The notes beneath the pieces are model-generated. The model had not been told where the DNA came from and searched no databases. It saw only the letters and a list, made by a program, of their open reading frames with translations. Both the position numbers and the translations under genes were made by a program. A stretch of 7,992 bases of DNA from Thermaceae bacterium (GTDB lineage Bacteria; Deinococcota; Deinococci; Deinococcales; Marinithermaceae), in assembly GCA_027023115.1 (NCBI GenBank), contig JALVWZ010000332.1, positions 1 to 7,992 on the forward strand, in the 5' to 3' direction. Below are positions 1 through 7,415 of this stretch, piece by piece (the first letter of the stretch is position 1; the number at the start of each line of letters is the position of its first letter).

Positions 1-651
1 AAGTACGAAAACGGCCAGAAGCTCGAGCCCTACGAGTACCTGGTGGTGGACGTGCCCGAGGCCAAGTTTGGCGGGGTGATGGAGAACCTGGGCCAGCGCA
101 AGGCCGAGATGCAGCAGATGGAGCCTACGGGCGGCCGCATCCGCGCCGAGTACGTGGTGCCGGCGCGGGCGCTGTTCGGCTTTCGCAGCCAGCTCCTCAG
201 CCTAACCGGCGGCGAGGGGCTCTTGAGCCACACCTTCCACGGCTACGGCCCTTACGCCGGCGAGCTGAAGACCCGCACCAGCGGCAGCGCCGTCTCCATG
301 GAAAACGGCGTGGCCTTCGCCTACTCGCTTTTCAAGTTGCAGGAGCGAGTGACCTTCTTCATCGAGCCCGGCACCGAGGTGTACGTGGGGATGATCGTGG
401 GCGAGAACGCCCGCGAGGGAGACATGAACGTCAACGTGACCAAGAACAAGAAGCTGACCAACGTCCGCGCCGCCGGCTCCGACGAGAACATCAGGCTAAT
501 CCCGCCGCGGCGGATGACGCTCGAAGAGTCATTAGAGTTCCTGGCGCCCGACGAGTTGCTCGAAGTGACGCCCAAGAGCCTGCGCCTGCGCAAGGCCGTG
601 CTCGACCCGGGCCAGCGGAAGCGGGTGGAGCGGGGAAAAGAGCCGAGGTAG
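1..651 (+). CDS. typA: TypA/BipA ribosome-associated GTPase, C-terminal part (5' end outside window)
   Basis: Translational GTPase of the EF-G/LepA group that binds the ribosome and helps 50S assembly and growth under stress, including cold. The frame is open from base 1, so the 216 residues seen are only the C-terminal third of a protein usually about 590-615 residues long; the GTPase domain and domain II lie upstream of the window. What is visible is the EF-G-like domain V segment (GGRIRAEYVVPARALFGFR) followed by the C-terminal domain unique to TypA. That domain is recognisable from the stretches GMIVGENAREGDMNVNVTK, KKLTNVRAAGSDE and the family-typical ending LEEALEFL-like / DELLEVTPKSLRLRK. 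The TAG stop lies at 649-651. The gene converges on the NACHT gene with 5 bp between stop codons, and I see no hairpin terminator at its end. The family call is very secure; the GTPase half could not be checked. Confidence 0.96.
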   Translation, partial: KYENGQKLEPYEYLVVDVPEAKFGGVMENLGQRKAEMQQMEPTGGRIRAEYVVPARALFGFRSQLLSLTGGEGLLSHTFHGYGPYAGELKTRTSGSAVSMENGVAFAYSLFKLQERVTFFIEPGTEVYVGMIVGENAREGDMNVNVTKNKKLTNVRAAGSDENIRLIPPRRMTLEESLEFLAPDELLEVTPKSLRLRKAVLDPGQRKRVERGKEPR

Positions 652-656
652 GCGCG

Positions 657-3600
657 CTAGTTGAGTTCTTGTGTTAGCTCCACACAGCCCATGGGCGGAA
701 CGCCGAGCTTCTTTAATATCCACGCAGCCCGGTATCTAACGCGTTCGTCTTTCCCCTCCCGCGCCAGCCGCTCGAGGATAGGCATAGCCAGCTCGGGATC
801 CAGCTTTCCGAGCGCCTCTGCGGCCTCAAACCGAACGCGCTCGTCTTTCCCCTCCCGCGCCAGCCGCTCGAGGATAGGCATAGCCAGCTCGGGATCCAGC
901 TTTCCGAGCGCCTCTGCGGCCTCAAACCGAACGCGCTCGTCTTTCCCCTCCCGCGCCAGCCGCTCGAGGGCTGGTACGGCCTCGGGCCCGAGCGCCCCTA
1001 TTTCCATTACAGCTCGCCGCTGCACCCGCTCTTCTTTTGCACCCAATGCCAGCCGCTCGAGGATAGACATAGCCAGCTCGGGATCCAGCTTTCCGAGCGC
1101 CTCTGCGGCCTCAAACCGAACGCGCTCGTCTTTCCCCTCCCGCGCCAGCCGCTCGAGCGAAGGCATGACCAGCGGCCCGTATCCATAAGGCGTTTTTATA
1201 GTCTCGTGCTGAATATAGATATTTTCTACATCTCGCGTCAATTGGTTTACGGTGAATACGGCCATAGACCCCAGCCGTCCAAGAGCTTCTACTGCCTCTT
1301 TTCGCGCTTCCTCATACAACGCATCCCTTGCTAGTTGCTCAAGGATAGGTATGGCCATAACAGGTTTCAATCGCCCTAGCGCCTTTGCGGCCTCGGTTCT
1401 CACCCACACGAATCTCCCATCCCTCGCCAGCTGCTCAAAGGTATATGTAGCCAACGGAGGATTCATCCCTGTAATTTCATCTGCGGCCTCTAGCCGTACG
1501 CGCTCGTATTTGCTTTCTCGAGCTAGCTGTTCGAAGATATGCAAGGCATACTTATGATCCAACTCTACAAGTGCCTTAGCGGTATTGAGACGTATCCAAT
1601 CATCTTCTATATTTAGTGCTAGTTGTTTCAAGATATGCAAGGCATACTTATGATCTAACTCTACAAGTGCCTTAGCGGTATTGAGACGTATCCACTTGTC
1701 TCCAGTTTCCTGCGCCAGGCCCTTAAGGGCGGATGAGGCGCACCTGGGGCTAATCCCAACAAGAACCTTGGCAGCCTCAAGCTGTACCCATTCATCTTCA
1801 CAGTCTCGTACTAGTCTTTTGAGGGCAGGTATTGCCACTCGCCCTAGCCGTCCAAATGCTTCCAGTGCTTCACGCCGCATACGTTCATTTTTCCCTTCCC
1901 ACACTAGCTGTTCGAGGGCAACCGCTGCCAACTCGGGCTCCAGTTTCACGAGCAGCGCTAAGGCTTCGTACCACACCCACTCGTCTTCCCCGCTTTGCAC
2001 CAGTTGCTTGAGGACGGACATGGCCAACTCGGGCTTAAACTTCCCGAGTGCCTTTGCGGCATCTAATTGCAACACTCCACTAGCCCTTTCTCGTGCTAGC
2101 CGATCGAGAACTTTCAGTGCGAGGATTCGTAGGCCGCAGTTGGCCATTGTAATGCCTAGTAATCCGGGTCCGGGATCACTATCTAGCCACTTTTGCCAGG
2201 CTGCCGGTAAGTACCGAACACCGACGCTCCAGGCTTTAGCCATGACCTCCAAATGGCGCTTTGTTTGTTTGCTGATGGGGTCGCAAGAGCCAAGGGCCAG
2301 CAGGGCATGCATAAGCGCGTTTTGATCGTCTTCGTCCATGAGCGCCATGGCGAAGATGAGCGTTTGCTGCCAGTAGGGGTCGAAGATGCTCGGGTGCAGC
2401 CAGTCTTTCCAAAATCTCTGCGGGTCGCCTTGGTAAAGCCGGGCTAGCGCTTCGGCGGCCAGAAACTCGTGGAGCGACTCGTGGCCCAGCCGGCACAGCT
2501 TGCGGTCTTCCCACCACTTCGTAAAGTCGGCCTCTTCGCGCAGGAGCTTGCCGCATGACCGTCCGCGCACTCGGGCGCTGGCCGCGTCGGGTAGATGATT
2601 GGCGGAACACTTTTGTGCCCGCGCCCTTTCGCGCTGTTTAGGAGAGAGCCTTAGTAAGAGCTCCAGGCAACCTAACCATTTTCGTCGCTCCGGGTCGGCG
2701 GGGTGGGCGGTACTGCCCGCGCCTTGCAGCGCCTTGTCGTCCTCGCTGCGCTCCAGCAGCAGCCGCAAATAGTGCCGGTACAGCTCGGTGCGTGTTGCGG
2801 GCATCCGTTCCAGGGGGTTTTCCAGACCGTCGCGCTTGAGCTCAACGTAACTTGCTACCACCATCTGCACCAGCAGCGCAGGAGAAGGCAGGCCCACGCG
2901 GCTGCGTATGTATTCCACGAGTTGGTCGAGCTCAGCTGCCTCCAAGTGGGGGCGGCCGCCCTCTTCGGTCCAGCGGCCCAGGTACTCCCGCACCGCTTCC
3001 TTTCCCCACGGCTTGAGGCTAAGTTTGAGTGCCGCCTCTTCTTCTCTCACCCAGGTCACGTTGCGGATACTGCCCGGCCTGCCGAGCAGCAAGTAGCGGT
3101 GGCTACCCCCGGGGAGCCACAAGCCGCGTAGTGCGATCAGAGCCTTGGTTCTAATGGGCCCTTCCACTTCGTCCAGGCCGTCCACGATTACCAGCAGCGC
3201 CCGGTTCGGCTTTTGCAACACGCCGCCCAGTAAATTCTTGAGTGCGCCCTCCCCGTTAGGGCCGTCCTGATCCTCCTGGCCACTCTTTGCTAGCTTGATG
3301 AGGTCTTCCGCGTTGAAGTAGAGCGGCAGGTACTGCACCTGAGACCCGTCTTCGTTCTCGCGCTCCATGAGCTCAAGAGTCTGAGTGGCGGCAAAGCGCG
3401 CCAACGCCCGGGCCATGGTGGTTTTACCCACGCCCGCCGCTCCTTCCACCGCAAACAAGCGCTTATTGCTTAGAGGGTGGGTGAGCAGCTCGGTTGCTTT
3501 GAGTTTTCGTAGGAGAGGGGGCTTCCGGTCTCGTTCGGCATCGTTCGGTTTATCGGCGCTTCTGCGGGTTTCTTCGTCCAGCTCGGGCCAGAGTAAGAAT

Positions 3601-3851
3601 CGGTCCACGCCCAGCGAGCCGGTAAAGGGCACGAGCTGATCGAGTGTTTCGATAGTGGAAAAATGCCCAACGAATTCTTTCAGATACCATTTATACAGAG
3701 CTTCCTGCTTGTCAATCCTGCTAAATGTGTACCACCACCGCCTCCATCCTGACCGTACGGCAGCTACACCCCAGTCCACTAGTTGTTGAACTAGGATGGC
3801 TTTGAGCTCAGGAGGAATGGTACTGTGCAGCTGCGCTGCCGCATCGGGCAT
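657..3851 (-). CDS. NACHT-domain STAND NTPase with C-terminal HEAT-like repeats (bacterial NLR-like, candidate phage defence)
   Basis: 1064 residues from the chosen ATG. Residues 1-120 are a mostly helical, Trp/Tyr-rich region with no enzymatic motif I recognise; it resembles the helical stretch often found before bacterial NACHT domains. Residues about 128-370 form the NACHT NTPase: Walker A GAAGVGKTT (137-145, Lys143), Walker B LLVIVDGLDEV (219-229) and a sensor-1-like LLLGRPG (254-260). Residues 450-500 carry the GHESLHEFLAAEAL motif (456-469), typical of the winged-helix/helical end of NACHT modules. Residues 581-1055 are 15 HEAT-like (PBS-lyase type) repeats of 31 or 32 residues, then a 9-residue tail. 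STAND proteins of this kind switch from an inactive monomer to an oligomer when the C-terminal sensor binds a trigger, and several bacterial NACHT proteins protect against phage; a defence role here is inference. The frame is open to an ATG at 4037, but the ATG at 3851 has a ribosome binding site and begins the NLR-like region, so I chose it. The gene stands alone, has lower GC than its neighbours in part, and has no visible partner gene. Confidence 0.88.
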   Translation of the reverse strand: MPDAAAQLHSTIPPELKAILVQQLVDWGVAAVRSGWRRWWYTFSRIDKQEALYKWYLKEFVGHFSTIETLDQLVPFTGSLGVDRFLLWPELDEETRRSADKPNDAERDRKPPLLRKLKATELLTHPLSNKRLFAVEGAAGVGKTTMARALARFAATQTLELMERENEDGSQVQYLPLYFNAEDLIKLAKSGQEDQDGPNGEGALKNLLGGVLQKPNRALLVIVDGLDEVEGPIRTKALIALRGLWLPGGSHRYLLLGRPGSIRNVTWVREEEAALKLSLKPWGKEAVREYLGRWTEEGGRPHLEAAELDQLVEYIRSRVGLPSPALLVQMVVASYVELKRDGLENPLERMPATRTELYRHYLRLLLERSEDDKALQGAGSTAHPADPERRKWLGCLELLLRLSPKQRERARAQKCSANHLPDAASARVRGRSCGKLLREEADFTKWWEDRKLCRLGHESLHEFLAAEALARLYQGDPQRFWKDWLHPSIFDPYWQQTLIFAMALMDEDDQNALMHALLALGSCDPISKQTKRHLEVMAKAWSVGVRYLPAAWQKWLDSDPGPGLLGITMANCGLRILALKVLDRLARERASGVLQLDAAKALGKFKPELAMSVLKQLVQSGEDEWVWYEALALLVKLEPELAAVALEQLVWEGKNERMRREALEAFGRLGRVAIPALKRLVRDCEDEWVQLEAAKVLVGISPRCASSALKGLAQETGDKWIRLNTAKALVELDHKYALHILKQLALNIEDDWIRLNTAKALVELDHKYALHIFEQLARESKYERVRLEAADEITGMNPPLATYTFEQLARDGRFVWVRTEAAKALGRLKPVMAIPILEQLARDALYEEARKEAVEALGRLGSMAVFTVNQLTRDVENIYIQHETIKTPYGYGPLVMPSLERLAREGKDERVRFEAAEALGKLDPELAMSILERLALGAKEERVQRRAVMEIGALGPEAVPALERLAREGKDERVRFEAAEALGKLDPELAMPILERLAREGKDERVRFEAAEALGKLDPELAMPILERLAREGKDERVRYRAAWILKKLGVPPMGCVELTQELN
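745..969 (-). repeat. Perfect 96-bp tandem DNA repeat (2.3 copies)
   Basis: Base-by-base comparison shows 745-840 and 841-936 to be identical, and the identity runs on for 33 bases into the next unit (937-969) before diverging at 970. Each unit is 96 bp, i.e. 32 codons, equal to one HEAT-like repeat of the NACHT protein. Identity at silent positions means recent duplication or gene conversion, not merely selection on the protein. Copy-number change by slippage or unequal recombination would stay in frame. Confidence 0.95.
1049..1156 (-). repeat. Further near-perfect copy of the 96-bp repeat, separated by one diverged unit
   Basis: The 108 bases at 1049-1156 match the tandem block (for example 861-968) with a single difference, A at 1067 where the tandem copies have G. 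This changes Pro to Ser in the protein (ELAMS against ELAMP). Between this copy and the tandem block lies unit 12, a clearly different 93-bp repeat. The pattern is therefore two identical units, one foreign unit, then another identical unit, as gene conversion or a two-unit duplication followed by replacement would leave. Confidence 0.92.
1534..1694 (-). repeat. Second, independent near-identical repeat pair in the HEAT array
   Basis: The 65 bases at 1534-1598 recur at 1630-1694, offset by exactly 96 bp, with one difference (C at 1560, T at 1656, silent). They encode the shared core of units 5 and 6 (WIRLNTAKALVELDHKYALHI). The sequence of this pair is unlike that of the 745-936 block and much poorer in GC, so it records a separate duplication event in the same gene. 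Confidence 0.92.
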
Positions 3852-3861
3852 ATCGGTATTG

Positions 3862-3865
3862 CTCC
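3862..3865 (-). promoter_or_regulatory. Ribosome binding site of the NACHT gene (decides the start)
   Basis: Read on the minus strand, GGAG (within TTTGGAGC) lies 10 bases before the ATG at 3851-3849. This supports the 1064-residue protein over the longest frame from 4037, whose extra 62 residues are Arg/Pro/Ser-rich and resemble no domain I know. A TACAAT hexamer at 3877-3872 could be a -10 box, but it lies so close to this site that it would give an almost leaderless transcript, and no -35 match stands at the usual distance. Confidence 0.55.
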
Positions 3866-4052
3866 AAACGCATTGTACACGCCTGTCAGCAGAGAAAGGG
3901 CGGAAAAAAGCCCTGTTAGGAATGCGTGTGCCTGGACTGGCTGGTCTGGGCAGGGAGCGAGCGTACGAGTTGACGTCGCTTTTAGGCGCCACCCGTATGA
4001 ACCTGTATGTCGCGCAGCGCCCGGTTTCGCCCGCCATCAGAAAGCATCACCA

Positions 4053-4082
4053 AAAGCACCGGCACCGCGGCGCCGGTGCTTT
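4053..4082 (-). terminator. Rho-independent terminator at the end of the recA-rny operon
   Basis: A perfect 11-bp stem (AAAGCACCGGC at 4053-4063 pairing with GCCGGTGCTTT at 4072-4082) encloses an 8-base loop. On the minus strand it ends in TTTT and lies 22 bases after the rny stop codon, the right place to end the cinA-thpR-recA-rny transcript. The T run is short, so efficiency is uncertain. It should also insulate the NACHT gene downstream from read-through. Because the stem has A at one end and T at the other it could work in both directions, but no plus-strand gene reaches it. Confidence 0.78.
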
Positions 4083-4104
4083 CAATCAAATCAATCAAAC
4101 CCGT

Positions 4105-5859
4105 CTACTTCGCGTAATCCACCGCCCGCGTTTCGCGCACCACGGTCACCTGCACCTGGCCCGGGTAGTCCATGTCGCGCTCGATGCGCTGGGCGATCTC
4201 GCGGGCCAGCAGGGTGGCCTTGGCGTCGTTGATCTTGCCCGGCTTGACCAGCACCCGCACCTCGCGGCCGGCTTGGACGGCAAAGGCCTGCTCCACGCCG
4301 GGAAAGCTGGTGGCGATCTGCTCCAGCTGCTCCAGCCGCTTGATGTAGTCTTCCATGCTCTCGCGGCGGGCGCCGGGGCGGGCGGCGCTGATGGCGTCGG
4401 CGGCGGCCACCAGCACGGCGTAGGTGGTCTCGGCGTTCTCGGGGTCGTGGTGGTGGGCGATGGCGTCGAGCACCGCCGGCGGCTCGCCAAAGCGCTTGGC
4501 CAAGGCGATGCCGATGTCTACGTGGGTTCCTTCGATCTCGCGGTCAACGCTCTTGCCGATGTCGTGCATCAGCCCGGCGCGGCGGGCCAGGTTGACGTCG
4601 AGCCCCAGCTCGGCGGCCAGAATGCCGGCCAAGTGAGCCACCTGGATGGAGTGCTTGAGCACATTCTGGCCGTAGCTGCTGCGGAAGTGCAGACGGCCGA
4701 GGAGCTGGACCAGACCGGGCTTGAGCCCCACGACGCCGGCCTCGAGCGCTGCTTCCTCGCCGCGCTCGTAGAGGTAGTGCTTCATCTCCTCCTTGGCCTT
4801 CTCCACCACCTCTTCGATACGGCTGGGGTGGATGCGGCCGTCGGTGACCAGCTGCTCGAGGGCCATCTTGGCGATCTCGCGACGCACCGGGTTGAAGGAG
4901 CTTAGGATCACCGCCTCGGGGGTGTCGTCGATTATCAGGTCCACGCCGGTGAGCGACTCGAAGGTGCGGATGTTGCGGCCCTCGCGGCCGATTATGCGGC
5001 CCTTCATGGCGTCGGAAGGAATGGGTACGACGCTCACCGCCAGCTGGGCGGCGGTCTCCGAGGCCTGTCGCTGCACCGCCTGGGCGATCAGGTGCGAGGC
5101 CTGCTTCTTGGCCTCCAGGCGGGCGCGCTCCAGCGCCGCCTTGACGTGGATCGCCTTTTCTTCCTCCAGTTCCTCGTCAAGGCGGGAGAGTAGCAGCTGG
5201 CGGGCTTCGTCGCGGGTCAGACCGGCAATCTCCTCCAGCTTGAGGTCTATCTCGCGGGCGCGTTTTTCCAGTTCCTCGCCGAGCTGCGCCAGGCGGCGCT
5301 CCTCGGCCACCAGTTTTTTCTCCTGCTCGTCGAGACGGGCGGCGCGGGCGTCCAGCTGTTCGCCGCGGCGGGCCAGGCGCTCGTCCTGCCGCTTGAGCTC
5401 CTCGCGCTCGCGGCGGATGGCTTCCAGGTCGCGCTCGATGCGTTCGCGCTCGCGGGCCAGGTCGGCCTCGAGGCGCTGCCGCTCCTCGGCCAGCCGGCTC
5501 TTCATCTCGCTTTCCAGCTTGGCCCGCAGCCGCTCGGCCTCGGCCTCGGCGCGCTCGCGCAGCTGGCGGGCCTCGGCGCGCGCTTCTTCCAGCTCGCGAC
5601 GGGCCTGCTCGCTGGCGCGGGTCGTCTCTTCGCGGGCGGCCGCGCGCATCTGTTCTACTTCGCGCTGGGTTTCGGCGATCAGGCGGCGGCGCTCCTCCTC
5701 CAGACGCTTGCGTTCTTCCTCGGCGGTTTGGCGCAGACGCTCTATCTCTTCGAGAATCGCGGTGTTGTCGCCGCCGCCTCCGCCGCCGCGGCGGCCCAGC
5801 AGCAGCGCTGCTCCTCCGGCCAGAAGGGCGGCTAAGACGGCGATGATGGTGGTTTCCAT
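4105..5859 (-). CDS. rny: Ribonuclease Y
   Basis: Membrane-anchored endoribonuclease that starts mRNA decay by cutting single-stranded AU-rich sites. Of 584 residues, 4-22 are a hydrophobic membrane anchor, followed by Arg-Arg and a run of six glycines (25-30). Residues about 32-265 are a long charged coiled coil rich in Glu/Arg/Ala. Residues about 275-335 are a KH RNA-binding domain with the motif [12 protein letters not shown] (287-298). Residues about 395-495 are the HD phosphohydrolase domain with His403 and the metal-binding MHDIGK (His432-Asp433), and the C-terminal domain follows to residue 584. This is longer than Bacillus subtilis RNase Y (520 residues), the extra length lying in the coiled coil. 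The ATG at 5859 follows GAGGGG by 5 bases, and that site touches the recA stop codon; the gap to recA is 11 bp, so the two genes are very probably co-transcribed. No motif is missing. The terminator just downstream ends the operon. Confidence 0.97.
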   Translation of the reverse strand: METTIIAVLAALLAGGAALLLGRRGGGGGGDNTAILEEIERLRQTAEEERKRLEEERRRLIAETQREVEQMRAAAREETTRASEQARRELEEARAEARQLRERAEAEAERLRAKLESEMKSRLAEERQRLEADLARERERIERDLEAIRREREELKRQDERLARRGEQLDARAARLDEQEKKLVAEERRLAQLGEELEKRAREIDLKLEEIAGLTRDEARQLLLSRLDEELEEEKAIHVKAALERARLEAKKQASHLIAQAVQRQASETAAQLAVSVVPIPSDAMKGRIIGREGRNIRTFESLTGVDLIIDDTPEAVILSSFNPVRREIAKMALEQLVTDGRIHPSRIEEVVEKAKEEMKHYLYERGEEAALEAGVVGLKPGLVQLLGRLHFRSSYGQNVLKHSIQVAHLAGILAAELGLDVNLARRAGLMHDIGKSVDREIEGTHVDIGIALAKRFGEPPAVLDAIAHHHDPENAETTYAVLVAAADAISAARPGARRESMEDYIKRLEQLEQIATSFPGVEQAFAVQAGREVRVLVKPGKINDAKATLLAREIAQRIERDMDYPGQVQVTVVRETRAVDYAK

Positions 5860-5870
5860 GGCTACCCCTC

Positions 5871-6896
<1,026 letters not shown>

Positions 6897-6906
6897 CAGG
6901 TTCACG

Positions 6907-6913
6907 CTCCTTT
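6907..6913 (-). promoter_or_regulatory. Ribosome binding site of recA (decides the start)
   Basis: AAAGGAG on the minus strand, inside the thpR reading frame. It is 1 base from the GTG at 6905 (too close to be used) and 10 bases from the GTG at 6896, which is therefore preferred as the recA start. The difference is three residues. Confidence 0.6.
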
Positions 6914-7415
6914 AGGGAAAAAGTGTGTATCGGTTGGTACTTGGGTCCGCGCGGGGTGAGGGTACTTTGCACGAGGGCGAACCCACTTACGGAAAACTCG
7001 AGATCGAAAACCAGCGGTCCCGGCCGGGGTGCCGGTCCTTTGCGCCGGGCCAGGGTGATGTGGGCCTTGAAGGCGCGTTCGTCCGCCAGCAGGTCGGGCA
7101 GCTGCGCGCGCAGGCCGAGGGCCAACGGCGCAAAGCCGTCGCCGTCGGCGCGGGCGAACCAGACCCGCGGCCGCCCCTCGTTGGGGAAGAACCCGGTGCC
7201 GCGAACTAGGGCGGTAAAGGGGGCCACCCCCCGCGCCGCCGCCTCGCCCGCCGCCAGCACCTCGTCCAGGCGCTGGCGTGGCACCTCGCCCAAAAACCCG
7301 AGGGTAACGTGCAGCTGTTCGGGGCGCACCGGTTTCCAGTTGCCGCGCAGCGACGACTGGGCCGCTGCCAGGGCTTCTTGCACCTGGCGCGGTGGGAATA
7401 CGCCAAAGAAAAGTC

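Larger units (their letters stand above)
687..2111 (-). repeat. Array of 15 HEAT-like repeat units inside the NACHT gene
   Basis: Residues 581-1055 of the NACHT protein divide without remainder into 15 units. Units 1, 2, 4-8, 11, 13 and 14 are 32 residues long (96 bp); units 3, 9, 10, 12 and 15 are 31 residues long (93 bp). The consensus runs roughly (I/A)LERLAREGKDERVR, then EAAEALGKLDPELAMP: two helices with the Val-Arg pair and small residues typical of PBS-lyase HEAT-like repeats. Unit 10 is degenerate (it lacks the Ala-Ala and Leu-Gly positions) and unit 15 departs from the consensus in its second half, as a capping repeat would. Such arrays form curved solenoids that bind proteins or nucleic acids, here presumably as the sensor of the STAND switch. 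Units 11, 13 and 14 are nearly identical to each other, while units 1-10 have diverged. Confidence 0.85.

Noticed and set aside
661..1188. Plus-strand open frame of 175 codons with a Ser/Arg-rich repeated protein (SRASRSRIGIASSG type)
   Set aside because: It is the antisense of the HEAT array; its repeats merely mirror the 96-bp units, and its composition is low-complexity Ser/Arg without a ribosome binding site.
687..2111. CRISPR array or satellite-like non-coding repeat
   Set aside because: The periodic repeats are contiguous, 93-96 bp, without spacers, and are an open reading frame coding HEAT-like units.
657..3851. PBS-lyase/phycobilisome or plain scaffold HEAT protein
   Set aside because: The HEAT-like units are of that broad family, but the intact NACHT NTPase with Walker motifs in front of them defines it as a STAND switch protein.
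3872..3900. Possible promoter of the NACHT gene: TACAAT at 3877-3872, with CTGACA at 3889-3884
   Set aside because: The two hexamers are only 6 bases apart, the 17-base position holds CCCTTT, and transcription would begin at the ribosome binding site. The -10 match alone is too weak to call.
3796..4905. Plus-strand open frame of 369 codons across the intergenic region and rny
   Set aside because: It lies antisense to rny, runs through the terminator hairpin and has Gly/Val/Ala/His-rich nonsense composition typical of a GC-rich shadow frame.
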